A stretch of DNA of 64,000 nt from Nocardia sp. XZ_19_385. GTDB lineage: Bacteria; Actinomycetota; Actinomycetes; Mycobacteriales; Mycobacteriaceae. Positions within the stretch are counted from its first letter, which is position 1. Every line of letters begins with the position of its first letter. A model generated the notes under the pieces. The model worked only from the letters and a program-made list of their open reading frames with translations, had not been told where the DNA came from and ran no database searches. Location: contig NZ_JACVEE010000003.1 of assembly GCF_015355755.1 (NCBI RefSeq), forward strand, positions 1-64,000, written 5' to 3'. Below, one piece after another: positions 43,064 to 52,662 of the stretch. Made by a program: the position numbers and the translations under genes.

Positions 43064-43975
43064 ATGTCGCTCGATACCCACCCTTTCGCCATCGCCGCCT
43101 CCGACGGTGTGCGACTCTCGGCAACCAGGATCGGCCGCCCCGACGCCCCGGCCACCATCGCTTACCTGCACGGACCGCTAGCCGATTCGACGTTCTGGAC
43201 CCCGCTTACCGGTCGACTGCACCAGCGCTTGGGCAACGGCATCACCCAGCTCGTCTATGACCAGCGCGGACACGGCCATTCGCAGTGGCCGTCGAAACAT
43301 GAACACACCACGCTGCGCCGTCTCGCCGAGGACCTCGACGCCGTGCTGACCCACGCGAGCGGCGCGGTTGTACTGGTCGTGCACTCCGCGTCCAGTCTCA
43401 TCGTGCACACCTACGCCCAACAGCACCCCGACCACGCCGCCGACCTGGCCGGACTCGTGTTCTTCAACGCGGCCACGCACTTCAGGTTCCACGACATGGC
43501 GATGGTGCCCTCGCAGTGCCAGCCGACACTGTCACGGTTGCGCCGCCGGCGCCGCGGGCGTCTGGACCCGCTCGCCGCCGCAGGCCACGCGATGCTCGAG
43601 CGCCGCCTGCGCGCTCTGGACCGGCAAGGAAAACTCGCGCACTCTTTCGTCACCGGCGCTCGACGCGGTGATCCCCGCGTCCTGGCCGACTGGTTGCAGC
43701 AGTGCAACGAATTCACGCTGACCCCGGAGGTCGCGGTCGGGATGCGCTCGACACCGTCGTTCGTCCTCAGTGGCGAACTCGATCGCATCGTTGCTGCCGG
43801 CGAGTCCGCCCGGCTAGCGAATGCGATCTGGGCCGACTACGAAATGATCCCCCGCGCAACGCATTCGCTGCCCCACACCTACCCCGACTTCGCCGAGGAC
43901 GCGGTCCTGCGCGCCCTTGAGGTCGCCTATCGCGACCACCAGTCCTTCCCCGCTTTCGAAGGTGCGGACTCGTGA
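43064..43975 (+). CDS. Alpha/beta hydrolase
   Basis: This 303-residue protein has TIAYLHGPLADSTFWTPL, LVYDQRGHGHSQWPS, the elbow VVLVVHSASSLIVHTYAQQH, an Asp in LSGELDRIVAAGES and a His in RATHSLPHTYPD. The elbow lacks both usual glycines (Ser-x-Ser where GxSxG is normal) but keeps the nucleophile. There is no signal peptide, so it acts inside the cell unless exported otherwise. It is the fourth hydrolase-fold gene in this operon. The next gene overlaps by 4 bases (GTGA). Confidence 0.85.
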   Translation: MSLDTHPFAIAASDGVRLSATRIGRPDAPATIAYLHGPLADSTFWTPLTGRLHQRLGNGITQLVYDQRGHGHSQWPSKHEHTTLRRLAEDLDAVLTHASGAVVLVVHSASSLIVHTYAQQHPDHAADLAGLVFFNAATHFRFHDMAMVPSQCQPTLSRLRRRRRGRLDPLAAAGHAMLERRLRALDRQGKLAHSFVTGARRGDPRVLADWLQQCNEFTLTPEVAVGMRSTPSFVLSGELDRIVAAGESARLANAIWADYEMIPRATHSLPHTYPDFAEDAVLRALEVAYRDHQSFPAFEGADS

Positions 43976-44205
43976 GCGCCAAACCGCTGCCCGCCAGCGT
44001 CACCGACCCGCTCGTCCAGCTTCTGCAATGGCTGGCCTGGCTGGTCCTGGCGCTGTGCGTCGCCCGCGCGGTCTGGCTCGGCGGACTACTCGCGGTCCGG
44101 ATCTACCGCGAGGAAAGCGTGGAAGGACTGTTCGGAACCGTCGCCGCGGCAGCTCTGCTCGCCTCGGCCGGCGGACTCGCTGCCGCGATCGTCGCCACCC
44201 GCTGA
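43972..44205 (+). CDS. 77-residue two-helix membrane protein
   Basis: It starts at a GTG overlapping the hydrolase stop. Hydrophobic segments at about 18-42 (LLQWLAWLVLALCVARAVWL) and 53-75 flank a charged loop (RIYREESVEGLF). Similar in plan to the protein at 42702, so it could be a second small subunit of the membrane channel. Confidence 0.65.
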   Translation: MSAKPLPASVTDPLVQLLQWLAWLVLALCVARAVWLGGLLAVRIYREESVEGLFGTVAAAALLASAGGLAAAIVATR

Positions 44206-44223
44206 CCCCAGGAGGAATCACCC

Positions 44224-44859
44224 ATGGCACACCTAGTGCTACGCCGAGCCATCAGTTGCTCCGCCGCCTGCACGGCCCTCGCGATGACACTCGGCGCGCT
44301 CAGCTGCTCCCGCGATAGTGGTCCAGCATCGGTCGACACACCGGTCATCGATCTGCGTGTGCCCCCGAGTGAGCTGCGGTGGACGCCGTTCAACGGCATG
44401 CAGCTGCCGGTCGCACATCAAGGACCTGCCACCGATAATGGCGCGGTAGTGGCTGGATTCGACCGCTCACCTGTCGGCGCCGCGCTGGCCGCGATCCACG
44501 CCACTGTGCGCATGTCGGTGGCCCTCGACAGCCAGTGGCCTGCGGTGACCGCGGCGATGCTGGCCCCGGGGCCTGGCCGTGACCAGTGGGCAGTCCTTCG
44601 AACACAGATTTCGATCACCGAAGCCATGACCGGCGAAGCGCCGAGCATCGCGGGCTATCGGGTCGACCGCTACACCCCTGAGGCCGCCGATGTCTCGATC
44701 TACAGCCGCCAAGCCGACGCCTCGCTGACCCGCAACACCACCACCGTGCTGTGGCACTCCGGGGACTGGCAGCTACTGGTTCCCTACCAACGCGCTGTCT
44801 CAGCGGTCACCGCGGTGGAGGCCCTGCCCGCCGAGGCCGTCGCACTATCGCCAGCGTGA
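44224..44859 (+). CDS. Lipoprotein of the conjugation operon
   Basis: The site CCAGGAGGAATCACCC precedes the ATG. The signal peptide ends in a lipobox LGALSC (Cys at about residue 28), predicting lipid attachment and surface location. The mature part of about 180 residues has segments PVGAALAAIHATVRMSVALD and VLWHSGDWQLLVPYQRAVSA. These recur in related form in the next gene product, so the two share a domain. That domain is common in actinobacterial T4SS clusters and has no known activity. Confidence 0.75.
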   Translation: MAHLVLRRAISCSAACTALAMTLGALSCSRDSGPASVDTPVIDLRVPPSELRWTPFNGMQLPVAHQGPATDNGAVVAGFDRSPVGAALAAIHATVRMSVALDSQWPAVTAAMLAPGPGRDQWAVLRTQISITEAMTGEAPSIAGYRVDRYTPEAADVSIYSRQADASLTRNTTTVLWHSGDWQLLVPYQRAVSAVTAVEALPAEAVALSPA

Positions 44860-44865
44860 GAACGG

Positions 44866-45684
44866 ATGTGCCTCATGAGGTTTCGCAACTTGCTGATCAC
44901 GCTTCTGATCGGGATCACTGTGGCCGTCGCTGCGGCATTCGCTCTGGTGCTCACCGGAAACCAGGGCCCCTCGACACCGTCGAATCCGAGTAGCACGCCA
45001 CCGGGCGCCACGCCACCGCCACGGATCACCCCCCGACAGGGCCCGACCATCGACAAGCCCCCGACGATCGACCGATTCGGAAACCGCCTCGAGGACAAAG
45101 GAACAGAGGAAGGGCTTGCCCTGCCCCAAGATCCGGCGGCCCGGTCCGCGCCGAGCCGCCCGGACTATCTGGCGGCGGTGCCGGCGCGCATGCAGTGGCA
45201 GCGTGGATGGGGTGGTGCGGCGCTGCCGATCTCGGGCAGCGACGGCCCCGCCCACATTCGTACGGGTGTCGCCTCTGGATTCGCTCAAACACCGCAGGGT
45301 GCGGCACTAGCGGCCTACGACGCACTCGCCCGGGCACTGGCAGCGCCGGACGGGGTGTGGCAACAGGTCGTCGCCCAGCGGTACCACGGCGGCGGGCAAG
45401 CGCTGCAAGCCCGTTTCGCGCGCGCCCGCAACTCCACGCCCGACGCTGGACAGTTCGTGGTGGTCCCAGAAGGCTTTCGTGTGCTGCCGGACTATCGAAA
45501 CGACTTCGCTGTCGTTCAGATCGCCACCAAGGCCCCAGGCGGAAGCGCCTACTCCACCTGGCCGATGACTTGGACCGACGGGGATTGGCGAGTCCGTGTC
45601 CCCGAAGACATCGAAACCCTCTGGGCCCCAGCAACTCCGGTTGTGTCGTTGATCGACTTCACCAGCTGGAAGTCGATGCCATGA
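44866..45684 (+). CDS. Bitopic conjugation protein related to the upstream lipoprotein
   Basis: The 272 residues carry an N-terminal membrane helix (LLITLLIGITVAVAAAFALV), a Pro/Thr-rich linker and a C-terminal domain with TPQGAALAAYDALARALAAP and STWPMTWTDGDWRVRVPED. The domain parallels the GAALAAIHA...WHSGDWQLLVP pattern of the lipoprotein just upstream, suggesting duplication. Starts at 44866 or 44875 are both possible. It overlaps the VirB6-like gene by 4 bases. Confidence 0.75.
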   Translation: MCLMRFRNLLITLLIGITVAVAAAFALVLTGNQGPSTPSNPSSTPPGATPPPRITPRQGPTIDKPPTIDRFGNRLEDKGTEEGLALPQDPAARSAPSRPDYLAAVPARMQWQRGWGGAALPISGSDGPAHIRTGVASGFAQTPQGAALAAYDALARALAAPDGVWQQVVAQRYHGGGQALQARFARARNSTPDAGQFVVVPEGFRVLPDYRNDFAVVQIATKAPGGSAYSTWPMTWTDGDWRVRVPEDIETLWAPATPVVSLIDFTSWKSMP

Positions 45685-47135
45685 CGACTCAGCTCGGTGC
45701 CTATGGATCGCACGCGGTTTTCGCTGATCCCTTGCATCAGCAGCTCCCACTGCCGGAGGTGTGCGACATCCCCGGCGGGCCGGGCGCGGTCTGTCAGCTC
45801 GGACGGCTCGGCAGTCAAGCGGCCAGCGATGTCGCCAGCTCGAGTTTCGACAAACTCGTAGACGCCTTTGTCGCTTCGCTGGCCGACATTCTGCAGTGGG
45901 CATTGACGTGGTGGCTCGACATCCCGTCACCGTCGCTGGCTACGCCGTCGGGCGAACCAGGAGCACTGATGGGTTCGATCCGCGATTACACCAGTGGTCT
46001 TCAGGTGTTGCTGCTGAGCGGTGGCATCATGTTCGCGGCCGCGCGCCTGGCTCTGGCGAAACGTGGAGGGCTGGCTGGCGAAGCTCAGGAATCGTTCATG
46101 ATGTTCGCCAAGGCGGTCTTCGCCTCGGCGATGTTCGCCGGTGTTGTGGCTGCTGGCACTCGGGCTGGCGACGAGTTCTCGCACTGGGTGCTCTATGACG
46201 TGACCGAGGCGGATGCCCCTGGAGTCATCGCCCGACTTGCGGGATTCGACTTGCGGCATGGCACGAGCTTCGGCTCAGGGCTGCTGCTGATCCTTGCTCT
46301 GCTGGGGATCGTGAGTGCGCTGGTGCAATTGGTGATGCTGGTGGTGCGCCAAGCCCTGCTAATTCTGGTTGTTGCGGCGATACCGATCGCCGCGGCCGCT
46401 TCTGGGATGGGCCCGGGGGCTCAAGCCTACAAAAAGATGTTGGCGTGGGCGCTGGCCTTCGTGTTGTGGAAGCCGGTCGGCGCCTTGGTCTACGCGATCG
46501 CCTTCACCGCCGCAGGCGCTCCCAGCCCAGGCCAGCAGCAGGACCCGCAATTGATCCTGCTCGGTCTTCTATTGCTGGTAATGGTCCCGATCACGTTGCC
46601 TGCGTTGATGCGTCTCATCGCGCCAGCGGTCGCCGCCCTGGGAGGCGGGGGCGGTGGGGCCGCAGCGCTGGCGGGTGGCGGGCTGGGGATGGCGATGGCG
46701 TCAACGGGAGGGCGCGGCGGCAGCCAAGCCCGCAAGATGGGAGAAGGGGAATCATCGCCTGGTGGAGGCGGACCGCCGCCTCCACCGAGCGGAAGCGCCG
46801 GTGGCCGCCCGATGCCTTCCGGCGGCGGCACGAATCGCGGCGGCGGGAACGGAGCTTCGTCGCCCGGGGTGATCTCGGGCGGTGCCGCCCACCGCGCCCC
46901 GGACGGTTCGGCGTCGAAGGCGGCCTCGTCCAAGCAGGCCGCGACCGGCGCAGCCGCCGGTGGCGGCGGGCATGCCGCTGCGGGGGCGGCAGGCCCCGCC
47001 GGCGCGATCCTTTCGGTTGCGCAACTGGCGAAACAAGGTGCACAGCAGGGTATCTCGGCGGTCGACTCGACCGTGGCCGGGTCCGCGGACAGTTTCGATC
47101 TGCATGCCCCCGTCCCGGGAGAGGTGCGCCGATGA
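45681..47135 (+). CDS. VirB6/TrbL-like polytopic channel protein
   Basis: The ATG at 45681 (MTTQLGAYGSHAVFADPLHQ) gives 484 residues. An N-terminal soluble part precedes about six membrane segments between residues 95 and 335, for example SGLLLILALLGIVSALVQLV and LILLGLLLLVMVPITLPALM. The C-terminus is Gly/Ser/Pro-rich (GGGGPPPPPSGSAGGRPMPS) and ends amphipathic. This plan is that of VirB6/TrbL inner-membrane channel proteins of conjugative T4SS. Coupled to the next gene by ATGA. Confidence 0.85.
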   Translation: MTTQLGAYGSHAVFADPLHQQLPLPEVCDIPGGPGAVCQLGRLGSQAASDVASSSFDKLVDAFVASLADILQWALTWWLDIPSPSLATPSGEPGALMGSIRDYTSGLQVLLLSGGIMFAAARLALAKRGGLAGEAQESFMMFAKAVFASAMFAGVVAAGTRAGDEFSHWVLYDVTEADAPGVIARLAGFDLRHGTSFGSGLLLILALLGIVSALVQLVMLVVRQALLILVVAAIPIAAAASGMGPGAQAYKKMLAWALAFVLWKPVGALVYAIAFTAAGAPSPGQQQDPQLILLGLLLLVMVPITLPALMRLIAPAVAALGGGGGGAAALAGGGLGMAMASTGGRGGSQARKMGEGESSPGGGGPPPPPSGSAGGRPMPSGGGTNRGGGNGASSPGVISGGAAHRAPDGSASKAASSKQAATGAAAGGGGHAAAGAAGPAGAILSVAQLAKQGAQQGISAVDSTVAGSADSFDLHAPVPGEVRR

Positions 47136-48607
47136 CCACCTCACGGATGTACGGGCGCTGGGAAAGGCCTCGCAGCGCGGGATTCTTCGGATTGACTTGG
47201 GGTGCGTCGATGCTGGGCCTCGCACTGACCGTGGCGATGATGCTGGCGTTTATGCTCACCCGCTCACCGGCGGTGGTGGGGGTGTTGTTGCTGGCCAGCA
47301 CGGTCGTGTTCGTGCCGTTGGTGATCACAGTCCGTGGCCGTACTGGCTGGGAAATCGCGGTACTGCGCGCGCAGTTCGCGCTGGCTCGCCACCGCGGCGA
47401 GCTGAGCTACCGCGCGGGCCGTTTCTCCCGTATCCCGGGGGCCTCGCGGCTGCCGGGATTGCTGGCCGATTCGCAGCTGAGCGAGTATGAGACCGCAGGC
47501 GGGCGGCGCTTTGCGATGATCCACATCCGGCGCCCCGATCACTACAGCGTGATCGTGCGGGTGATCCCACGCGGCAAGGAACTGGTCGATCAGGCCCAGA
47601 TCGATTCCTGGGTCGAAGGCTACGGAGCCTTCCTAGCCGCTCAGAGCCGTGGCGGTGAGGTCATCGCGGTCACCGCAGTGCTGGAGAGCGTCGTGGAGAC
47701 CCGGCTCAAACAGCGCCGCGAGGTAGCGCGCCTCGTGCGCCCGGGCGCCCCGGATTTCGCGGCCGCGGTGATGCGCGAGGCCACCACCGACAGCGGTGGC
47801 GGCGGCGCCCGCATCGAAGCCCGAATCACCCTGACCTACCGGGCAATCGGCAAAGGCAGGATCCGCCGCGATCCCGAAGAGCAGGCCCGTGAGATCGGCC
47901 AGCGCTTGCAAGGGGTCCTGTCGCAACTGGCTCGCGCCGGTTTGCCCGCGACACCGTTGCAGGCGTGGGAGGTGATCGGGCTGGTGCGTAGCCGCTACGA
48001 CCTGGCCGCCCAACGTGATGTTGAGGCCGCCGGCGCAGCCCTGACCGATACCCAAACGTGGGACAAATCTGGACCTCTCGCCCATGAGGACCGCTGGGAC
48101 CACTACCTGCACGACGGCGCACGCTCGATCACCTGGGAAATGGACGGCGCACCCCGCGGCGCGGTCACCGAAACCGGCCTCGAGGAGCTACTGCGCCCCC
48201 GCGCGGACGTCCCCCGCAAGAGGGTCGCCATCGTGTATCGCCTGCACTCGGCGGCCGAGGCCACCAAACTCGTCGACTCCGACTTCCGCGATGCCCTCGC
48301 GGCGGAACAAACCGAACGCGGAATCGCCTCTGCCTCTGCGTCATTGAGGGTCGGCAACACCAACGCCGCCCGCCAGGAACACGCCCAAGGTGCTGGGTTG
48401 ACGCGGTTCGGTGTCTTGATCACCGTGACCGACACCCAGGACGCGGATATGCCCGGTATCGAAGCATCTGTACAGGGGATGTCGGCGGCGGCGCGGTTGG
48501 ATGTGCGCCGCTGCTACGGCTCCCAGGCCGCGAGCTTTGCTGCCTCGCTGGGGGTCGGGTTGATCTTGCCCGAGCACGCCTCGATTTCCAAGCGGGTCTC
48601 GATGTGA
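47132..48607 (+). CDS. SCO6880-like T4SS membrane protein
   Basis: This 491-residue protein has a membrane hairpin at about residues 22-68 (MLGLALTVAMMLAFMLTRSP, then VVGVLLLASTVVFVPLVITV), as in PrgI-like VirB3 homologs. A large soluble domain follows: YSVIVRVIPRGKELVDQAQI and VGNTNAARQEHAQGAGLTRF. Proteins of this type (SCO6880 family) sit directly before the VirB4-like ATPase in actinobacterial conjugative elements and probably combine VirB3-like and VirB4 N-terminal functions. The position here is exactly that. Confidence 0.85.
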   Translation: MTTSRMYGRWERPRSAGFFGLTWGASMLGLALTVAMMLAFMLTRSPAVVGVLLLASTVVFVPLVITVRGRTGWEIAVLRAQFALARHRGELSYRAGRFSRIPGASRLPGLLADSQLSEYETAGGRRFAMIHIRRPDHYSVIVRVIPRGKELVDQAQIDSWVEGYGAFLAAQSRGGEVIAVTAVLESVVETRLKQRREVARLVRPGAPDFAAAVMREATTDSGGGGARIEARITLTYRAIGKGRIRRDPEEQAREIGQRLQGVLSQLARAGLPATPLQAWEVIGLVRSRYDLAAQRDVEAAGAALTDTQTWDKSGPLAHEDRWDHYLHDGARSITWEMDGAPRGAVTETGLEELLRPRADVPRKRVAIVYRLHSAAEATKLVDSDFRDALAAEQTERGIASASASLRVGNTNAARQEHAQGAGLTRFGVLITVTDTQDADMPGIEASVQGMSAAARLDVRRCYGSQAASFAASLGVGLILPEHASISKRVSM

Positions 48608-50331
48608 GCAAACCAGAGCGCAGCACAAGCAAACGCGCGCCGAGAACGCAGAGCATCGCCGGAATCCGAGTGCTCACCGCCGCGGCGCGAGCACAGGTAG
48701 AAGCCGACGCCACCCGCCCCGGGTGGCGTGGAGCACGAGCACGGTTGGCGCTTTCGAGCGATGATCACCGGCGGGCCAACGCCGAACACCGGCTGGCCGA
48801 CCTCGCCCGCGACGGTGGCTTCGTCAGAAAACTGGCCAAACTCACCGCTCGCGGCTATGCCGGGCCTGGTGGCGGCCGCGCCGCGGTGGTGGCCTCCACC
48901 CCGGAGTGGCGCGCGACCACCGTGCAGGTCGCCGGTCTATGGCCGTTTGCAGTCGGTGCCAGCGCACCGGTGGTCGGAACCCCGGTCGGGGCCCACTACA
49001 TCACCGGAAGCACCGTCCATTTCGATCCGATGTCCTGGTTCCTTCGCGGCTTCATCACCGCCCCGATCCTGTTCGTGCTGGCGCTCAACGGTTTCGGCAA
49101 ATCCTCATTGATTCGCAGGATCGTCACCGGTGCGGTTGCCTCGGGGGAAACCGTGCTGTGTATGGGGGACACCAAACCCGACTATCGCGACCTCGTGCTG
49201 CGATTGGGCGGGCAAGCCATCGACGTCGGCTACGGCTTCGGATGCCTGAACCCCCTCGATGTCGGGGCACTGGGATCGGTCATCGACCGTCTGCCCGACC
49301 CTGATCAGCGCCGCCAAGTCGCGGCACGAGTGGAGGCCGGCCAAGTCAACATCGTCGCGGGCCTGATCGAACTCGTGCGCGGCTCCCGCGTCGCGGACTA
49401 CGAAGAGACGCTGATCGCCGCCGGGCTGCGCGAACTCTACAGCCGCACAAATGAATTCAACGCCGAGAACCCGCCGCTGCTCTCGGATCTTCTGGCGGTG
49501 ATCTCCGACGGCGGAGAGCGACTACGGCAATTCGCCGAAGAGGACGACACACCCTCCTACCGAGCCAGCACGAAGACCTTGCGCCGCTCGCTGCGGGCGT
49601 TGGTCGAGGGCCCGATGGGCGCTATCTTCGACGGCCACACGACCACGCGACTGGCCTTGGACAGTCCGGCGATCTGTGTCGATGTCAGCCGGATCCCTGA
49701 AGGCGACAACAAACTGTTGGCCGCGGTGCTGATGGTGTGCTGGTCGTCGGGGTTCGGTGCGGTGGCCGCCGCCCACGCCCTCGCCGATGCCGGTTTGGCA
49801 CCCAAACGCCTCTACGAGGTCGTCATGGACGAGATCTGGCGAGTCCTCGGAGTGGGGGAATTCATGGTCGACCGCGTCGACGCGCTGACGCGGCTGAACC
49901 GGCCGCTGGGTGCGGGATTGATCATGTGCAGCCACACGGTCAAAGACCTCACCGCCTTCGAATCCCTTGCCTCCCAAGCCAAAGCGCTCGGCTTTTTCGA
50001 ACGCGCCCGCGCGAAGATTATCGGCCCAGTCGGGCCCGAGGAAGTCGAGCGGATCCGCTCCGCAGTCGGTATCACCGACACCGAGAAACTCTTGGTCACC
50101 TCCTGGGCCGCCCCGCGCCCACCCAGCGACGACGACACCACCACTGTGCGAGAGACCCCACCGGGCACCGGGTGCTTTCTGCTCAAAACCGGAGAGAGCG
50201 GCGAACCCGGGATCCCGTTCCGCATGGTCTTCACCTTGAGCGAGCGGGAATCAGACATTCACAACACCAATCGGCGCTTCATTTTCGACACCGAATCCGA
50301 TGACGCCTCGGCGCAGGGGGCAGGCAGGTGA
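48604..50331 (+). CDS. VirB4-like T4SS ATPase
   Basis: GTG start with 4-base overlap; 575 residues. Walker A is VLALNGFGKSSLIRR (about residues 161-168) and Walker B is YEVVMDEIWRVLGVG with Asp409-Glu410. Between and after are LCMGDTKPDYRDLVLRLGG and a C-terminal RecA-like core ending RFIFDTESDD. VirB4 ATPases energise assembly and DNA transfer at the inner membrane. The N-terminal 120 residues are basic and helical. Confidence 0.92.
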   Translation: MSKPERSTSKRAPRTQSIAGIRVLTAAARAQVEADATRPGWRGARARLALSSDDHRRANAEHRLADLARDGGFVRKLAKLTARGYAGPGGGRAAVVASTPEWRATTVQVAGLWPFAVGASAPVVGTPVGAHYITGSTVHFDPMSWFLRGFITAPILFVLALNGFGKSSLIRRIVTGAVASGETVLCMGDTKPDYRDLVLRLGGQAIDVGYGFGCLNPLDVGALGSVIDRLPDPDQRRQVAARVEAGQVNIVAGLIELVRGSRVADYEETLIAAGLRELYSRTNEFNAENPPLLSDLLAVISDGGERLRQFAEEDDTPSYRASTKTLRRSLRALVEGPMGAIFDGHTTTRLALDSPAICVDVSRIPEGDNKLLAAVLMVCWSSGFGAVAAAHALADAGLAPKRLYEVVMDEIWRVLGVGEFMVDRVDALTRLNRPLGAGLIMCSHTVKDLTAFESLASQAKALGFFERARAKIIGPVGPEEVERIRSAVGITDTEKLLVTSWAAPRPPSDDDTTTVRETPPGTGCFLLKTGESGEPGIPFRMVFTLSERESDIHNTNRRFIFDTESDDASAQGAGR

Positions 50332-50337
50332 ACCCCG

Positions 50338-51483
50338 ATGGACTCCCCGAAGACCCTCGTGGCCGGCGCGTTGATGCTACCGATGTCGCTGATCCTGATG
50401 CTGCTGGTCTTCGTCGGCGCGGATCTCGCCACCTCCTGTGCGGCGGCCCTGTCCGGCCCTGCTGGGTCAGAAGGGTCGGAGTCCAGCGGTGCGAGTGTGG
50501 CCGGGTTGAACGAGCGTCAGCTGCAGCTTGCGCGCAACGGCGTCGCGATCGGCAAGCAGCGAGGAATGCCGGAGACGGTGATCTTGGCCGAACTGGTCGC
50601 CCAAGCCACAGAATCGACGTTCCGGAACCTCGCGAACTCCTCTGTGCCGGAATCGCTTTCCTACGCCCACGACGGGGTGGGACACGATCACGACTCGGTC
50701 GGTCCGCACCAGATGCGCGTCAGTGTCTGGGGCTCGGTGGGCATCGCGGGGTTGATGGACCCGCTTTATCAGATCAACTGGTTCTACGACCAATCCACCA
50801 AAATCGTTGGGGCGGAACAAATGACACCGCCGCAGCTGGCGCAGGCGGTCGAACGATCGGCGCCCAATGCCTACGCCGGCCAGATGGATTTGGCCCGGAA
50901 GGTGTATGCGATGTTCGCCGACACCGCCCCGGCGACGATGAGCCCACCCCAACCAGGGCAACTCGCTGCCGGATGCGGTCCCACCGGCTCGGGCGCCCCG
51001 ACAACCCCTGCGGGCCCGTTCGGACAAGCCGTGATCGATGCGGCGATGCACTGGCTGCGCCGCGGCACTCCATATGTGTGGGGCGGGGGAGATCAAACCG
51101 GGCCCACCATGGGCGGTTTCGACTGCTCCGGGCTGACGCTTTACGCGATCTTCCAGGCCTCCGGTGGGCGAATCTTGCTGCCGCACTACACCCAGTCCCA
51201 GCAAGACCATTCGAGTGCGGTGGCGGTGCCATTCGCCGAGCGCGCCCCGGGAGATCTGATCTTTTTCACTATCCCAGGCAAGACCGATTCCCATCATGTC
51301 GGGATCTACTACGGCCGCGACGGCCAAGGCCAGGATTTGCTGCTGCATGCCCCGCAAACCGGACAGAACGTCACCATCACGCCCCTCTCGGCTTGGGAGG
51401 GCGAGCAGATGGCGGTTCGGCGCTACTCCCAGCCGCAGCCAGGTGCCACCGCGGGTGGTGTGCAGCCGCCCGCCGACGTCTGA
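50338..51483 (+). CDS. Conjugative wall hydrolase with NlpC/P60 domain
   Basis: The protein has 381 residues. An N-terminal membrane anchor (LVAGALMLPMSLILMLLVFV) is followed by a lysozyme-like helical domain (LARNGVAIGKQRGMPETVIL, then SVGPHQMRV). The C-terminal NlpC/P60 cysteine peptidase has YVWGGGD, GFDCSGLTLYAIFQ with Cys263, and DSHHVGIYYG with His319/320. This two-domain design is that of T4SS peptidoglycan hydrolases (VirB1/TcpG-like), which open the wall for the channel. It lies 6 bases after the VirB4 gene. Confidence 0.92.
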   Translation: MDSPKTLVAGALMLPMSLILMLLVFVGADLATSCAAALSGPAGSEGSESSGASVAGLNERQLQLARNGVAIGKQRGMPETVILAELVAQATESTFRNLANSSVPESLSYAHDGVGHDHDSVGPHQMRVSVWGSVGIAGLMDPLYQINWFYDQSTKIVGAEQMTPPQLAQAVERSAPNAYAGQMDLARKVYAMFADTAPATMSPPQPGQLAAGCGPTGSGAPTTPAGPFGQAVIDAAMHWLRRGTPYVWGGGDQTGPTMGGFDCSGLTLYAIFQASGGRILLPHYTQSQQDHSSAVAVPFAERAPGDLIFFTIPGKTDSHHVGIYYGRDGQGQDLLLHAPQTGQNVTITPLSAWEGEQMAVRRYSQPQPGATAGGVQPPADV

Positions 51484-51574
51484 GCCTGCCGGGTCTGCCG
51501 AGCCGCACGCAGGCTTTCCGCCCATTTCAGACCAACGCGGGATTGCGCGGCAATTCAACGACGAAGGGAACACT

Positions 51575-52129
51575 ATGACGGTTTCGTCCATGACCGCCTC
51601 GTCCGAAATCAATGCCCCGCCAGTCATTCTCGCTTTGGAGGCGGAGCGGGCTGCCCAACGGCAGGAGGCTCGTGACCGGGCGCGTGCCCGTGCTGAGCTG
51701 GCAGCGCGCAGCGCGCAGGGACCGCAGCTGATGCTATGGGCCGCGGCCACCCGGGGGCAGGCCACGATCTGCCGCCCGGACGGCCGGGTGATCTGGCGGC
51801 AGTGTCTCAACGACCTGCCCGGTCTGCGTGTGGAGACCGAACTCGACGCCATCGCGGCCACCGCGCGCCAGGCGATCTGGATCGCCGGCCAAGCTCGGTT
51901 GGAATGGGGGGCCGAGGCGGGCGGACTGCGTTTGATCATGGACCGCTACCGCCGCAGCCTGCTCGACGATCTGCACCGCCACGCATATGTCGCAGCACTG
52001 GCGCTGAAGGTGATGGCCGAACCGATCGGCAATCCGGCCCGTCACGCCTGCGCGGAGACAACGCCGGTCGACTGGCACCCCAACCTCGGGCTGGCCGACC
52101 TACTCAACGCCCACCGGATCCCGACATGA
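51575..52129 (+). CDS. Helical cytoplasmic hypothetical protein
   Basis: The 184 residues follow GAAGGGAACACT-ATG. They are strongly helical, with an Arg/Ala-rich segment (AERAAQRQEARDRARARAEL), a short beta segment (ATICRPDGRVIWRQCLNDLP) and two further helices. No domain is recognised. It overlaps the lipoprotein gene by 4 bases. Confidence 0.7.
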   Translation: MTVSSMTASSEINAPPVILALEAERAAQRQEARDRARARAELAARSAQGPQLMLWAAATRGQATICRPDGRVIWRQCLNDLPGLRVETELDAIAATARQAIWIAGQARLEWGAEAGGLRLIMDRYRRSLLDDLHRHAYVAALALKVMAEPIGNPARHACAETTPVDWHPNLGLADLLNAHRIPT

Positions 52130-52662
52130 GCCGCCGGATCCTCACCGCCGTGACCGTGCTCGGCATCGTCTCGACCGCCGGTTGCGCACAGCAAAATCTC
52201 GGACCCGCTGACGACAAGCGCTGTACCGCAGCGCGATTCGAAGCGCCGTTTGCCGCGATCGATCCGTGCTCAGCCGAAGCAGTATTGACCGCTGCGCTCG
52301 CGACGATGTTCACCTACACCCCGGCCACTCAATCCGACCAGCGCGCAACATTTCGGGCCGCTACCCCTCTGCTGGAGCCCGAGTACGCCACGCGTGGCGA
52401 GGCGGGCGCCACGGTGGTGCTAACGGTCACCGCGACGACCTGGCAGCGATGGCAAACCGCGTCGGTTTCATTGACAGCCGAGGTTCACGTGACCGGTGAC
52501 GATCACCCGGTCGATACCGACACTGTGATCCACCGGGTGCTGGCACTGGCGTTGCAGCCCAGCGACAGCACCCCTGCATTGGCATTCACTGCCTACGCCA
52601 CCGCACGCCGCGTCGACCGCAGTAGGCCGTGGCTGCTCAGCGCCCTGGGAGTGACGGGATGA
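52126..52662 (+). CDS. Small lipoprotein of the conjugation operon
   Basis: The 178 residues have a signal peptide ending VSTAGC (lipobox, Cys at about 20). The mature domain (CSAEAVLTAALATMFTYTPA, then WQTASVSLTAEVHVTGDD) has the helix-plus-sheet pattern of NTF2-like domains. It may be a periplasmic part of the T4SS. Overlaps neighbours by 4 bases at both ends. Confidence 0.75.
   Translation: MSRRILTAVTVLGIVSTAGCAQQNLGPADDKRCTAARFEAPFAAIDPCSAEAVLTAALATMFTYTPATQSDQRATFRAATPLLEPEYATRGEAGATVVLTVTATTWQRWQTASVSLTAEVHVTGDDHPVDTDTVIHRVLALALQPSDSTPALAFTAYATARRVDRSRPWLLSALGVTG

Noticed and set aside
46445..47131. In-frame upstream extension of the SCO6880-like gene
   Set aside because: It overlaps the VirB6-like gene completely and is Arg-rich; the ATGA start at 47132 fits the operon pattern.
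50467..51939. Minus-strand frame of 490 codons over the NlpC/P60 gene
   Set aside because: The plus strand carries complete catalytic motifs and the operon order; the antisense frame has no domain.
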